A stretch of 64,000 bases of DNA from VAZQ01 sp963744275 (GCA_963744275.1 CAVUSX010000024.1:124001-188000); one strand, 5' to 3'; positions 30,294 to 40,954 are shown, counted from the first letter of the stretch. The notes: a model not told the origin generated them from the letters alone. Numbers and translations: made by a program.

Positions 30294-30904
30294 TCAGTCC
30301 TGCGGGTTCCAACGGGGACGCTTCCACGGGGCGCCGGCGGCACGGTCTCGCCGCGCAGCGCGCGATAGATGTCCTCCTCGCGGGCTTCCTTCACGCTGAA
30401 CTGCCGCCCGGTCCAGATCGACAGCACGGCATCCGCGACCTCGAGAACGTAGATCGCCAGGATGCTGCCGATTCCGGCCGGGATGCCGGCCCACGGAATG
30501 CGCATGTTGATCTCGGCGCCCGTGGAGGTCTGGTTGGCGACGATGTCGAGGTAGTCGAGCCCGAGCTTGAGGAGCGCGGACAGAAAGATGATGACCACCA
30601 CATTGACGCCCTGCCGGATGATCCAACGCGTGCGGTCGCTGAAGCGGATGACGCCCCAGCGGATGGCGAAATGCACGCCTTTGCGGGCGCCGACGGCGGC
30701 GGCGAGCAGGCCGTACCACACCAGGACGAACTGCGCGGTCTCCTCGGTCCAGGCGGTCGGGGCATGGATGACGTAGCGGATCAAGACCTCGAAAAAGACG
30801 CTCGAGGCCATCACGCAGAGAAGGATGCCGCAGACCGCGATCAGGGCGTGCTCGATCCAGCGGCCGAGCTCCGCGAGATAGAATTGGACTTGAAGCAATT
30901 TCAT
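30294..30904 (-). CDS. dctQ: TRAP transporter small permease DctQ (3' end uncertain)
   Basis: This is a four-helix small subunit. It starts MKLLQVQFYLAELGRWIEHA and continues through SSVFFEVLIRYVIHAPTAWT (the conserved R-Y-V-x-W region), ETAQFVLVWYGLLAAAVGAR and SILAIYVLEVADAVLSIWTG. The last 20 residues are uncertain. As read the frame runs past the dctM start; a shift near 30320 would end the protein at 30294, ten bases before dctM, which matches normal operon spacing. It partners DctM in the inner membrane. Confidence 0.8.
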
Positions 30905-30946
30905 CCGGCAAACCCCGGCTGCCGTCACGGTAGTCGCACGCTCGTG

Positions 30947-30978
30947 TAGCCGCACCAGTGTCGGAGCCGATGCGGCTA
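30947..30978. promoter_or_regulatory. stem-loop between dctP and dctQ
   Basis: A perfect 8-base stem (TAGCCGCA at 30947-30954, TGCGGCTA at 30971-30978) with a 16-base loop lies in the 148-base gap between the binding-protein gene and the permease genes. Its placement mirrors the livK-livH hairpin and fits differential expression of the binding protein. Confidence 0.45.
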
Positions 30979-31052
30979 TCGACGATTCATGCGTGGCCCA
31001 AGTCTCATGGTGGCTCATCGAAGGCTTTACGAGAAATTGCGCGCCTGCTCGA

Positions 31053-32064
31053 TCAGTCCGCTCCGATCCGGTCGGCGGCGTCCTTGTAGACGGACTCCAT
31101 CTTGGCGGAGAAGGCCTTGGGATTTTCCATCGAGAAGACCTGGATACCCTTGTCCTGCAAAAAGGCGAGCGCCGCCTTCTCGCCTGTGAGGATCTCCTCG
31201 ACCTGGGCGTCGACGGCCGGCTTGCCGGCCGCGCGAACGACCGCCTGATCCTGCGGGGTGAGCTTGTCCATGAACTTCTTGGAGACGATCAGCGTGTTGA
31301 CGATGCTGTAGTGGCTGGTGAGCGTCAGATATTTGGTCACCTGATAGAACTTCAGCTCGATCATGTCGGCGAAGGCCTTGTCGCTGCCGTCGACGAGGCC
31401 GGTCTGCAGGGCGGTGTACAGCGCGTTGAACGCCACGACCGTCGGGATGCCTCCGAATGCCAGGATGGTGTCGCGTTGGATCTTGCTCGGCTGGACCCCC
31501 ATCTTGAGTCCCTCGATGTCCGCCGGCGTCCTGATCGGGTGCTTGCTGTTCCACAGGTTGCGCGAACCGTCGGTGGCGAAGCCCAGGACCTCGCAGCCGA
31601 AGGCTTCGTTTATTTTCGGCTTCAGCCGCTCGCCGACCGGGCCGTTGGCGAATCGAAGCACCTGCGGGGTGTCCGTGTAGAGAAACGGAAGATTGAACAC
31701 GTCGGCCTCCGGAACGGCGGTGCTGATGTAGGTCACGTCGGTGACGACGGCATCGAGCGTCCCGGCCTTGACGGAGTTCGTCATCGGCCCGTTGCTGCCG
31801 AGCTGGCCGTCCGGGAATATGGTGACCTGGACGCGGCCCGAGCGTGCCTTTTTCGACCAGCTCCTTGAGAACCAGGGCGGATTTGGTGTGCGCGGCGCCG
31901 ATCGGGCTGTCGCTGCCGAAGCGCATCGTGACCGGGGCGGCGGAGGCCCGTCCGATGATGCCGAATGCGGCCCCCAATGCGAGCCCGCCCTTGAGCGTGC
32001 TCCTGCGCGTGAGCAGGCGGCCGCCTTCGGCACCTGCTCGACCCTTGATCTGCTTGCTTGCCAT
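31053..32064 (-). CDS. dctP: TRAP transporter solute-binding protein DctP (one frameshift as read)
   Basis: This is a periplasmic DctP-type binding protein of about 336 residues. It has a twin-arginine export signal (LTRRSTLKGGLALGAAFGII, then GRASAA). Family landmarks follow: MRFGSDSPIGAAHTKSALVL, VTIFPDGQLGSNGPM, ADVFNLPFLYTDTPQV, GLKMGVQPSKIQRDTILAFG and GLVDGSDKAFADMIELKFYQ. The Arg-containing ligand segment sits where carboxylate-binding DctP proteins place it. One extra A in a run near 31845 (minus strand AAAAA) shifts the frame; removing it joins signal and mature part. The ATG at 32064 has GGGAG upstream. The ligand is probably an organic acid, given the dehydrogenase in the same unit. 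Confidence 0.85.
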
Positions 32065-32272
32065 CGCACCAGCTCCCGTTAAATTGTTGACGGAATTGCG
32101 AGCGGAATGAGCTTTGTCGAAGCAAGAACCGTGCCGGGTCGGGAAGGGGAGGCCGGTTGCCTGTGATTGGTTGCGATCAGTGTGTCGCCGCGGTGATTTC
32201 ATGCCATAGAGGATGTGGCAATGCCGGGCGTGGGCCGGCTGGTCGGTGGCGACAAGGGCGGCGACAATAGGC

Positions 32273-33724
32273 ATGGTCGGTCAATTGGGCACCGCGAACG
32301 GAACGTCCGGCAAGGTTCCGTTGGTGATCGATCTGGACGGCACTTTGCTCAAAACCGACCTGCAGGCCGAATGCGCCCTGCAGCTCGCGCGCCGCGACCC
32401 TGGTGCGGTATTTCAAATTCTCTATTGGCTGGCGCGCGGACGCGTCGCATTTCGGCGATTCATCGCCGCAAGGGGCGCGCCCGAGCTCGAGGGAACGCCG
32501 GCGCGCGAGGATTTCATCGCCTGGACGGAGAGCGAGCACGCTGCCGGCCGGCCGATCGTTCTCGCCGCCGCTGACCCGCGTGTTGCGCGCAGCGTAGCGG
32601 CGCGATTTCGGTTCATCGACGAGATCATAGCGACCGACGATGAAGGAGATGCCGCCGGCCGCACCAGGGCGGACGTCCTGTGCGAGCGGTTTCCCCGCGG
32701 CTACATCTATGCGGGTTGCTCGGTCGCGGATTTGGCGGTGTGGCGGCGCGCGAGCGGGTTAGTGCTCGTCAACGCGTCGGGTGCGGTGGAGCGTCAGGCA
32801 CGGGCCATCGGTGAACCGCTGGCGGTGTTTCCACGCGATGTGCCGACCTTCACCACGCTGCGCCGTGCGCTGCGGGCGCATCAGTGGGCAAAGAACGCGC
32901 TGGTGTTCATTCCGCTCCTGCTCGGCGGCAAGTTTCACGATCAGTCGGCCTGGACCAATGCACTGTTGGGCTTCCTGGCGCTCAACCTGCTCGCGTCCTC
33001 GACCTACCTCGTCAATGACCTCTGGGATCTCGGTGACGACCGCCGGCACTGGTCGAAGCGCGCGCGGCCGCTCGCCGCAGGTCGGCTCTCCATTCGAGCC
33101 GCGCTCGTCATGGCGGCGGGCGGGTTGGCGGCGAGCTTCGCCTTGATCGCCTGGGTCGGAGCCGCCGCCGCCGCGATGCTCGGGCTCTATCTCGCGATCG
33201 CAATGGCCTATTCGTTCCGCCTCAAGCGCGAGCCGATCCTCGACGCCTTGACTCTCGCCGGTCTCTTTACGGTACGGCTCGGGTTGGGGGTGGCGGCGAC
33301 GGGCGTGCGTTTTTCACCCTGGCTGTTCGTGTTCTCGATGTTCGTATTCACCTCGCTGTCGCTCGCCAAGCGATGCACCGAGCTGTCCCGCATGGTCGAG
33401 CACGGCGAGGTGCAGCCGTTCGGACGCGGCTACAAGCCCTCAGACGAGCCACTGGTCCTCGCGATGGGCATTGCGGCGATGTTCGGGGCCACGCTCATCA
33501 TGATCATCTATCTGATCAGCGACGCCTTCCCGGCCGGATTCTATTCGCATCCGGCCTTCTTGTGGGCGTTCCCCTTCGGCCTGTTCATGTGGCTCGCCCG
33601 GGTTTGGCTCTTGTGCCACCGGGGCGGCCTGCAGGACGATCCGGTCGCCTTTGCGTTGAAGGACCCGATCAGCCTTGGCTACGGGACGTTGATGATGATC
33701 GCTTTCGTGGCCGCCGTGCTGTGA
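32273..33724 (+). CDS. HAD-UbiA fusion: decaprenyl-phosphate phosphoribosyltransferase-like enzyme
   Basis: This is an intact protein of about 483 residues. Residues 15-200 form a HAD-type domain (LVIDLDGTLLKTDLQAE is motif I, with DDEGDAAGRTRADVL and GYIYAGCSVADLAVW later). Residues 205-480 form a UbiA prenyltransferase with about nine helices and the polyprenyl-phosphate motif NDLWDLGDDRRH. UbiA enzymes of this type (mycobacterial Rv3806c) join 5-phosphoribosyl-pyrophosphate to decaprenyl phosphate. The fused HAD part may remove the 5-phosphate, done by a separate protein in mycobacteria; that is inference. DprE1- and DprE2-like genes follow at once, which supports the assignment. Confidence 0.85.
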   Translation: MVGQLGTANGTSGKVPLVIDLDGTLLKTDLQAECALQLARRDPGAVFQILYWLARGRVAFRRFIAARGAPELEGTPAREDFIAWTESEHAAGRPIVLAAADPRVARSVAARFRFIDEIIATDDEGDAAGRTRADVLCERFPRGYIYAGCSVADLAVWRRASGLVLVNASGAVERQARAIGEPLAVFPRDVPTFTTLRRALRAHQWAKNALVFIPLLLGGKFHDQSAWTNALLGFLALNLLASSTYLVNDLWDLGDDRRHWSKRARPLAAGRLSIRAALVMAAGGLAASFALIAWVGAAAAAMLGLYLAIAMAYSFRLKREPILDALTLAGLFTVRLGLGVAATGVRFSPWLFVFSMFVFTSLSLAKRCTELSRMVEHGEVQPFGRGYKPSDEPLVLAMGIAAMFGATLIMIIYLISDAFPAGFYSHPAFLWAFPFGLFMWLARVWLLCHRGGLQDDPVAFALKDPISLGYGTLMMIAFVAAVL

Positions 33725-33734
33725 GGTCGTGAGG

Positions 33735-35064
33735 ATGGGCTTTGAGCTGCGCGCCGATGTCACCTCATGGGGGCGCACGGTGCGCCGCCCGCAGCGGATC
33801 GCCGGCCCGGCTTTCCGGGACGAGATCGGCGCGTTGATCGAGTGCCGGAGCACGCGGGGCAAGTTGCCTGGCGGTGGGCTTGCGGCGCTCTTACGGTGAT
33901 TCCTGTCTGAACTCGGACGGCGTGCTGATCGAGACGACGCGGCTCGACCGCCTCATGTCGTTCGATCCGGCCACCGGAATCCTGCGGGCCGAGGCCGGAG
34001 CAAGCCTCGCCGGCATCCTCGCGCTGGCGGTGCCGCACGGCTTTTTTCTTCCCACCACTCCGGGGACCCGCTTCGTCACCCTGGGTGGCGCGGTCGCCAA
34101 CGATGTGCACGGCAAGAACCACCATGGGGCCGGGACCTTCGGCCGGCATGTGCGCGCCATCGGGCTCCTGCGCGGCGATGGCGACCGGGTGGTCCTCTCG
34201 CCGAGCGAGCGGCCCGAGCTGTTCGCGGCTACGATCGGTGGCCTCGGCCTCACCGGCATCATGGAATGGGTGGAGATCGGTCTGGTGCGGACCCCTGGTG
34301 CCTGGCTCGACGTGGAGACGCTGCCGTTTGCGTCGCTCGATGCGTTCTGGGAACTGGCGGGCGCCAGCGTCCAGACGCATGAGCACACGGTCGCCTGGAT
34401 CGATTGCGTGGCGTCGGGCGCCGCGTTCGGCCGCGGCATCTTCTCGCGCGCCAACTGGCGAGCCGGCGCAGACCGGGCGGTGCACGACGACCGCGGCTGG
34501 CGGCGGGTGCCTTTCGACGCGCCCTCGGCGCTGCTCAACGCCTGGACCATCGGGGCGCTCAACAGCGCCTATTTTCGCCTGCAGAAGCGAAAATCATCGA
34601 TCCGGGCGGAGCATTATGCGCGCTTTTTCTATCCGCTCGACGCCATCGCCGACTGGAACCGGCTCTACGGCCGCCGCGGCCTCTATCAATACCAATGCGT
34701 GATCCCGTCGCCGGCCCAGCAAGATGCCGTGCGGGCGTTGCTGCGCGCGATTGTCGCCGCCGGCGAGGCTTCGTTCCTGGCGGTTCTCAAGACCTTCGGC
34801 GGCTTGCCGTCGCCGGGCCTCTTGTCCTTTCCGCGCGAGGGGGCGACGCTTGCGCTCGATTTTCCCAACCGCGGACGGTCGACGCTCGCATTGCTGGAGC
34901 GCCTCGACGCCATTGTCCGCGATGCCTGCGGCGCGCTTTATCCGGCCAAGGATGGACGCATGAGCGCCGCCATGTTCCGCTCCGGCTACCCGAAATGGGA
35001 GCGATTTGGCTCCTTTGTCGATCCGGCCTTCGACTCCGACTTTTGGCGGCGCATCAAGTCATGA
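33735..35064 (+). CDS. dprE1: DprE1-like decaprenylphosphoryl-ribose 2'-oxidase (one frameshift as read)
   Basis: This is an FAD-dependent oxidase of the VAO/ALO fold. Its FAD-binding part has GLRRSYGDSCLNSDG and PGTRFVTLGGAVANDVHGKN, close to the HGKNHH flavin loop of mycobacterial DprE1. The C-terminal part has YQYQCVIPSPAQQDAVRALL and LKTFGGLPSPGLLSF. The first 40 residues are in another frame; removing one C near 33868 joins KLL to AVGLRRSYGD. It oxidises the 2'-OH of the ribose lipid to a keto intermediate. At the place of the drug-reactive Cys of mycobacterial DprE1 (NICVDF, from memory) this protein reads TLALDF. The stop overlaps the next gene (ATGA). Confidence 0.85.
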
Positions 35065-35816
35065 CCGATCCTGCAGGCGGCAAGCACATCGTTATCCTGG
35101 GAGCGACCTCGGCGATCGCCGAGGCGGTCGCACGGCTTTGGGCAGGCGAGGGCGCGCATCTGGTGCTCGCCGGGCGCAACGCCGAGCGCCTGCGCGCGAT
35201 CGCCGATGATCTGAGTATTCGTGGCGCTGCCGCCGTGCATGTCGTGGAGCTCGATCTCGCGGCGGCCGATGCAGGCGGCGAGCTCGACCGCATGGCGAAG
35301 CTGGGCGGCCCCATCGACGCGGTGCTGCTGGCCTATGGGGTGCTGGGCGATCAGGCCGCGGCCGAGCAGGATCCCGCCGCCGCCCGCAGCGTACTCGAAA
35401 CCGATTTTCTTTCCGCCGCCGCATGGTGCCTGGCGGTGGCGAACCGGCTTGCCGCCCGGCGCGCCGGCGTGCTCATCGTCATCGGCTCGGTTGCGGGCGA
35501 TCGCGGCCGCATGTCGAACTATGTCTACGGCGCCGCCAAGGGCGGGCTCGCCATCCTGGTGCAGGGCATCGCCCATCGGCTGGCGCCGACCGGCGCCCGC
35601 GCCGTTCTGATCAAGCCCGGCTTTGTCGACAGTCCCATGACGGCGGGCATCGCGCGGAAGGGCATCCTGTGGTCGAGGCCCGACGTGATCGCGGCCGTCA
35701 TCAAGAGATCGGCGGAACGCGGCGGCCCGATCGTGTACGCCCCCTGGTGGTGGCGTTTCATCATGATGGTCATCCAGCACGTGCCGGCGCGGATTTTCCA
35801 CAAGACCAAGCTCTGA
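35061..35816 (+). CDS. dprE2: DprE2-like decaprenylphosphoryl-2-keto-ribose reductase (SDR)
   Basis: This is an intact 251-residue short-chain dehydrogenase. The nucleotide loop is VILGATSAIAEAVARLWAG, the active-site Ser is in IVIGSVAGDRG and YxxxK is NYVYGAAKGGL. The C-terminal amphipathic/hydrophobic end (PWWWRFIMMVIQHVPARIFH) would hold it at the membrane, as for the mycobacterial enzyme. With DprE1 it epimerises decaprenyl-phospho-ribose to decaprenyl-phospho-arabinose. The start overlaps the dprE1 stop (ATGA), a strong sign of a two-step partnership. Confidence 0.88.
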   Translation: MTDPAGGKHIVILGATSAIAEAVARLWAGEGAHLVLAGRNAERLRAIADDLSIRGAAAVHVVELDLAAADAGGELDRMAKLGGPIDAVLLAYGVLGDQAAAEQDPAAARSVLETDFLSAAAWCLAVANRLAARRAGVLIVIGSVAGDRGRMSNYVYGAAKGGLAILVQGIAHRLAPTGARAVLIKPGFVDSPMTAGIARKGILWSRPDVIAAVIKRSAERGGPIVYAPWWWRFIMMVIQHVPARIFHKTKL

Positions 35817-35820
35817 GAGG

Positions 35821-37316
35821 TTAGTTGGATGCCGGAGGCGGCGCGATCGAAACGGATCGCACGCCCACGTAGCGCGCCAGGCATCCATTCGTCCATGCGT
35901 CGGGGTCGGCGCTGACCAGATCGGCGAACCAGGGAATGTCGCCGGTCGAGGACGCCGGCAGCACCAGCGTACGATCGGCGATCGGCGCTCCCGGGATCTT
36001 GCCGTCGCCCAATTGGGCGAAGCGCTCCTGCGCCTGCCGATGCAGCGCCTCGACATGGGGAAGGATGCGGACGGCCTGCAGGAAGTGCGGCGTCGCGAGC
36101 ATGAGGATGAGACCGGCGACCGCGAGCCTGGCCGGCTCGAAGCGCGGCCAATGGGCTTGGATCATGCCCCAAACACGCTCGCCGTAGGCCGCCGCGGCCG
36201 CGATCGCGGTCATGCTCAACCCGCCCACCAGCAGGAAATGCAGATAGTTCAGCGCCCGCTGCTCCAAGAGCTTGCCGGTCGCCACATGCCCGATCCAGAG
36301 CGCTCCATAGATCGTGATCATGGACGTCACCAGCGGCCACCAGACGGTGAGCAGCCCGCGCGCCGACATCTGCCGCCGCCCTCGCTCCGCGTGCGGCGCC
36401 ACGCACAGGAGACATATGAGCCAGGCCAAGAGCGCCGGATTGGTCAGGCGGCGGACCAGAAACTGGGCGAGGTGCGCCATCGCCATGGGCAGCCCGGTCA
36501 GGGCGCGCAGCCCGATGCCCTGGTCGGTCCCGATGGCCCGCATGCGAATGGCGTTTCCGGGCGACAACAGCACGATCGCGATTCCAATCGCGATCCCGGC
36601 AAGGATCAATGCATGGGCCAGCGGTTGACGCGGCGCATCGGCCAGCAAGCAACGACTGCAGAAACGCCCCGACCACGATGGCGAGCAGCACCGGCCCGCT
36701 GATTTCCGTCGCGGTGGCGATCAGCATCCCGCCGGCCGCGAGCAGGACCACCGCAGACGGGCCGAGCGGTTGCATGCGGACAGCCTGGCGATAGAGCCAA
36801 ATCATCACGCCCAGGCAAAACAGCGAGGGAATTGTGTAGAACCCAATGCCGGTGGCCCAGTAGATCATATCCTCGGGCTGCGGGCTGCCGGCGACCAGGA
36901 CCGCCGCCAGCATCAAGCCCGAAAACAGCCGGATCGACCTCGAAGCCGTCGGCAGCAGCGTGTTGCAGGCCCAGAGCGCCAGCGTGAGCGTCGCACCGAG
37001 GGCGGCGGCGCAGAAAGCGCGGAAATCCACGAGCAGATCGCCCCCGAGCGTGCCATGGATCCAGAACGGCACGATGGCGGCGACGAAGCTGAAGATGCGG
37101 CCCTGAAATGTCAGGTAAAGGCTGCGCACCATTGCCATGCAGGCCGACGTCGCGCCACGTTGCCGCGAAGCAAATGTCGTCAGAGTGGGGAGACGCGCAA
37201 AAAAGCAGAACGACGAACGGGCCGATGATCAGGATTGGAAGCCAGACCGCGCGGCCGGCGAACCGGTCGTCAATCCCGGCATGCTCGCGGACGAGCCGTT
37301 TTTGGAACTGCGCCAT
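35821..37316 (-). pseudogene. large membrane protein, GT-C glycosyltransferase-like (frame broken)
   Basis: The reconstructed protein is about 497 residues. It has an N-terminal helix (LPILIIGPFVVLLFCASPH), then an acidic pair SDDICFA in the first periplasmic loop, where GT-C transferases keep their catalytic acid. Many further helices follow (FSFVAAIVPFWIHGTLGG, ISGPVLLAIVVGAFLQSLL, IAIGIAIVLLSPGN, YLHFLLVGGLSMTAIAAAA), and a short soluble tail ends in SIAPPPASN. Breaks near 37138 and 36648 are both consistent with one extra base. It lies five bases from the dprE2 stop, facing it. An arabinosyl or other lipid-linked sugar transferase is plausible; the family is otherwise unassigned. Confidence 0.65.
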
Positions 37317-37449
37317 CGGCGAGAACGCTTGGCTCTTCGGAACGGACCGGCGCGGCGCGCCTGTTGACTTGCGAGCTCGGGGGCTCGGGGTCGCCACGAA
37401 GCTTGGGACAGTAAGCACGGATCGACACGCAGCGGCAAGGCGCGGACGG

Positions 37450-39042
37450 GCGGGGCAGGGGCGCGGGACAACTTTGAGCAAATCGAAGGTCAATTGGGAA
37501 CGCCGGGGGTGTTGCAACCTGACGTGAAACCCCTTCGGCGCCTGCTCCAGCTGCGGCTGGCCCACTCTCCAGACCCATAGCTCCTTCGCCATGAGGGAGT
37601 AGGCGGCGGCCGGATGTAGCAAAGATGTTGCGAGACCATCTCGCCGTCGAAGCTGGTAGACCAGTCGGGCGAGCCTGCCAGCCATCGTTGTCCGGGACCA
37701 CTCCAGATATCAGCCAGGAGCCGCCGCGCGGCCGCCGGCGACTGTTTGGAATCGCATAGGCGATCGTGCCGGAATTTCCGATGGTGCGGTCGCGATCGGC
37801 ACATCGGGCGGCCCAAACGGCCCGACATAAAGAAAGGCAATATCGGGACTGACGAGCGACCTCGTAACGTCCGGGAATTGTCGCAAGACCTCCTGCTGCA
37901 CGTTCCACGATCGCGCCCAGTCGGCAAGGCGGTAGGCCGAAGCGCCACAAAGAGCCGCCAGCAACACCACGGAGGCGGCGATCTGCGAGCGTGCCGAGCC
38001 AGCGCTCGCAGTCGAGGCGCGCGGCCGCGGCGGCGCCGAGCAATCCCAGGAGCAGCGCGCCATAGCAACCAACACCACGGTCACGCGCGCGAAAGTGCCC
38101 ACGGTGGTCAGCCCATAGCCCGCTATGGCGTAAAACAGGCCGGCCGCCCAGATCCGCCAGCACCGCCAAGAGCGCGAGAACCGTCCGTCGGGGCTCGATC
38201 GAGCGCGCAAGCAGAAAGATGCCGAAGCTCAGCGCCATGACCAAGCAAGGGGCGACGACCGGCGCCGTTCCCCGAAAGCTGCGCAGAAGGTTCGGCCAGA
38301 AGTAATAGTAATACCCGTTCAAGAACGTCTGGCACCAGTATTCCGAAAACGTCTTCCGTGTTGCCCTCCGCCAGCCGATTGTAAAGGAAGCAGACGACGT
38401 TCACGATGCCGAGCATGAACGCCGGGCGCAGCATCATCGAATCGCGCCCCGCGGACCGGCCTGATCACCGCCGCCAGCGCCAAGACCAGGATGAATTGCC
38501 CGTAGAACGAACTCATAGGTGAGGAATGACGCGCCGATGCGGAGAGACGCTGATACTTGGGTGGACAGCCGTTGTCCGTTTGGACCGACAAGGAGAAGGC
38601 CGCAAGGCAGAAGAGTAAAGTTGCGGGCGCCGCCGCGGTGGCCGCGGTCGCCCAGGCGGAAAATCCCAGCGTCCACGGAAATGCCAGATACGCAGCCGCA
38701 GCAAGACCCGCACCCCAAAGTCGCGCTTCAGCTGCTCGCTCGACGAACCGCGAGTATGTAGCTGAGCCATCCGAGCGGGGTCGCGGCGGCGATAACGAGC
38801 AGCGTGCTCACGGCTTGCGCCGGGCAGGGTCCCCACCGATGGCCAGTTGCGCAAGCCAAGCCACGAGGCCCGCTACCGGCCGATTTCTGGTACATCGCGT
38901 ACAGATCGGACGATGACCGAAAGGATCCGTATTCCGGATGGAGAAAAACCAACCAGTCATCGCTGTAGAAGCCCAGTTTCAAGGGCCTCCAGGCATACAA
39001 GAGCAAAATGACCGTTGCCGGCGGCGCGACTGCCGCGAGCAT
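37450..39042 (-). pseudogene. second GT-C-like membrane protein (many frame breaks)
   Basis: Fragments in all three minus frames join into one membrane protein: LAAVAPPATVILLLYAWRP with the acidic pair GFYSDDWLVFLHPEYGSF near the start, then AYLAFPWTLGFSAWATAATA, SFYGQFILVLALAAVIRPVR, FMLGIVNVVCFLYNRLAE and VAPCLVMALSFGIFLLARSI. A soluble tail has VLRQFPDVTRSL and IAFLYVGPFGPPDVPIATA. At least six shifts are needed. The 3' end cannot be fixed and is given only approximately; the gene may overlap the next start at 37316. The SDDW motif and layout match GT-C transferases. The 5' end faces the GT2 gene across 244 bases in which no gene was seen. Confidence 0.55.
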
Positions 39043-39286
39043 CAGCCTTGACGATCTCGATTCATGAATTGGGATTCGCTGGGCAAGCGTCCGACATTCC
39101 GGTGTTTGCAGGCTCGCGCTGCGGCATTCCTATGGCTCCATCCCGAGTGCGGTAAGATTGAGAGCGCGAGATCGCCAGCGCCCGAAAGTGATCAAGCTGG
39201 CTGAGGCGGCGCCAATCGACTAAAATGGACCAGCGTGCGAGTCAGCCCCTCCTCAATGCAGCGCGCGGGGCCAGGACGGGGCTGCC

Positions 39287-40206
39287 ATGACGATGCTCTC
39301 AACTAGTCGTACCCGTCTACAACGAAGAAGGCAATATCGAGCCCTTTACGCGGCGATCAACAGCGCGCTCCGCCAAATCGGAGATCGGTATGATTGGGAG
39401 TTTATCTTCACCGACAATTGCAGCACCGATGCCACCTTAGAGCGCTTGGAGCGGCTCGCAGCGCGCGATCCGCGTGTTCGCGTCTACCGGTTCACCAAGA
39501 ACTTCGGCTTTCAACGCTCGATTTTTACCGGCTACCGTCTGGCGCGGGGAGTGCTGGAAGTCCAGATCGACTGTGACTATGCAGGACCCTCCTGAGCTGA
39601 TCTAGTCGATTTCGTGAGGCTGTGGGAGGCCGGCTACAGGATTGTCTTCGGAGTGCGAAAGTCACGGCCCGAGGCGCTCTATCTCCGCGCGATGCGGCAC
39701 CTCTTTTATCGGACGATATCATGGTTGAGCACGGATGACCTGCCGCCTGATGCGGGGGATTTTCGATTGGTCGATCGCTGCGTGATAGACCTGTTGCACG
39801 AATACCGCGACGAGAGTCCTAGAGGGGCTGCACATCGCCTCGCTCGGCTATCGGCAAATCGGCGTGGGCCGGACGACCGTGCGGAGCGTCGCTCGGGCAG
39901 GAGCGCATTGAGGTTCGGCAGCCTGATCACCCTTGCGCTCGATGGGATCGTGAGTCATTCCATCGCGCCCCTTCGGCTCGCCAGCTTCGTCGGTTTTTCA
40001 CTTTCGATCGCGGCGGTTCTCGCCATCGGCGTATATCTGGTGCGCTACCAGACGAACTGGCCGGCCGGCTTCGCAACTCTGGCGATCTTGATGTTGATCT
40101 CGCTCGCGATGAACGCCCTCTTCCTGGGGATTATCGGCGAGTATATCGGACGGATGTATCGACAGGTGAAAGCGGGGCCGCTCACGATCGTCGATCGGCT
40201 CATCGG
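39287..40206 (+). pseudogene. family 2 glycosyltransferase, polyprenyl-phosphate-sugar synthase type (frame broken)
   Basis: This is a GT-A enzyme like DPM1/ArnC. Segments recovered across frames are LVVPVYNEEGNIEPF, YDWEFIFTDNCSTDATLERL, RVYRFTKNFGFQRSIFTGYR, VQIDCDMQDPPELI (the DxD-like acidic motif) and ASLGYRQIGVG. Two C-terminal helices follow (LASFVGFSLSIAAVLAIGVY and LAILMLISLAMNALFLGIIG). It should load a sugar onto a polyprenyl phosphate at the inner membrane and so feed a GT-C enzyme. At least five shifts are present. The stop before the methyltransferase gene is not visible in the working frame, so the 3' end is taken at the next start. Confidence 0.75.
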
Positions 40207-40954
40207 ATGGAGCCGTACGATGCGGCTTACTTCGAGGAAACCCATCGCAACTGGTTTTCCCACCCCAACTTGGCGCTGTTCGAGCAAATCGCTCGCTTGG
40301 TCGATCTCGAGCTCCACGCCTGCTTCGTTGATCGATGTGGGGTGCGGGAACGGTGCGCTATTGCACTATCTTTCGGGCAGGTCTGCAGCGAAGCCGGTCG
40401 CGCTGACCGGCGTCGACCTGGCGGCCAACAGGCCGCAGGCCGGCATCGAATTCATCCAGGGGGACATATTTTTGCTCGACATTGCGCGGCAGTTCTCGAT
40501 CGTCGTGTCGCTCATGACGATTGAACACATCGCGGACATTCGTGGGTTTGTGCGTCGGCTGCGAGCTTTGGCCAAGCCCGGCGGGCTCGTCGTCATCAAC
40601 ACGATAAATGATGACAGCACCCTCTACATGGCGGCGCGGATGCTCCGTCGCTTCGGTGTCGCGCTCCCCTTCGAACGTATCTATAGCCGACACCATCTGC
40701 ACCATTTCGGCCGTGCTTCGCTGTCCAATCTGCTCCGGACCGAGGGGCTGCGGCCGACGGGCGTGATCCTCGGCAACGCACCGCTCGCATCGCTCGATAT
40801 TCCGGTATCGTCACGCGCGGCGAGCCTGATCTTGCGCGGCGCGGTGAGCTCGCTTTTTGCCCTCGGTTCTCTTTCCAGCCGGACCTACGCGCAGACCGTT
40901 ATCTGCCGGAGAGAAGCCGACGAGCGGCCGACCGCGCTCCGAACCGACCCTTGA
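40207..40954 (+). CDS. class I SAM-dependent methyltransferase (one frameshift as read)
   Basis: This is a protein of about 248 residues starting MEPYDAAYFEETHRNWFSHP. The SAM-binding motif I is LIDVGCGNGALLHYLSG, motif II is GIEFIQGDIFLLD and motif III is LAKPGGLVVINTIND. The histidine-rich RHHLHHFGRASLSNLLRTEG later recalls UbiG/COQ3-like small-molecule methyltransferases. One extra C near 40314 separates the first 36 residues from the rest. It is tightly linked to the GT2 gene and may methylate the sugar made by this cluster. The acceptor is unknown. Confidence 0.78.

Noticed and set aside
33721..33740. Separate short gene between the UbiA fusion and DprE1-like genes
   Set aside because: The short frame from 33735 is simply the N-terminus of the DprE1-like protein cut by one extra base.
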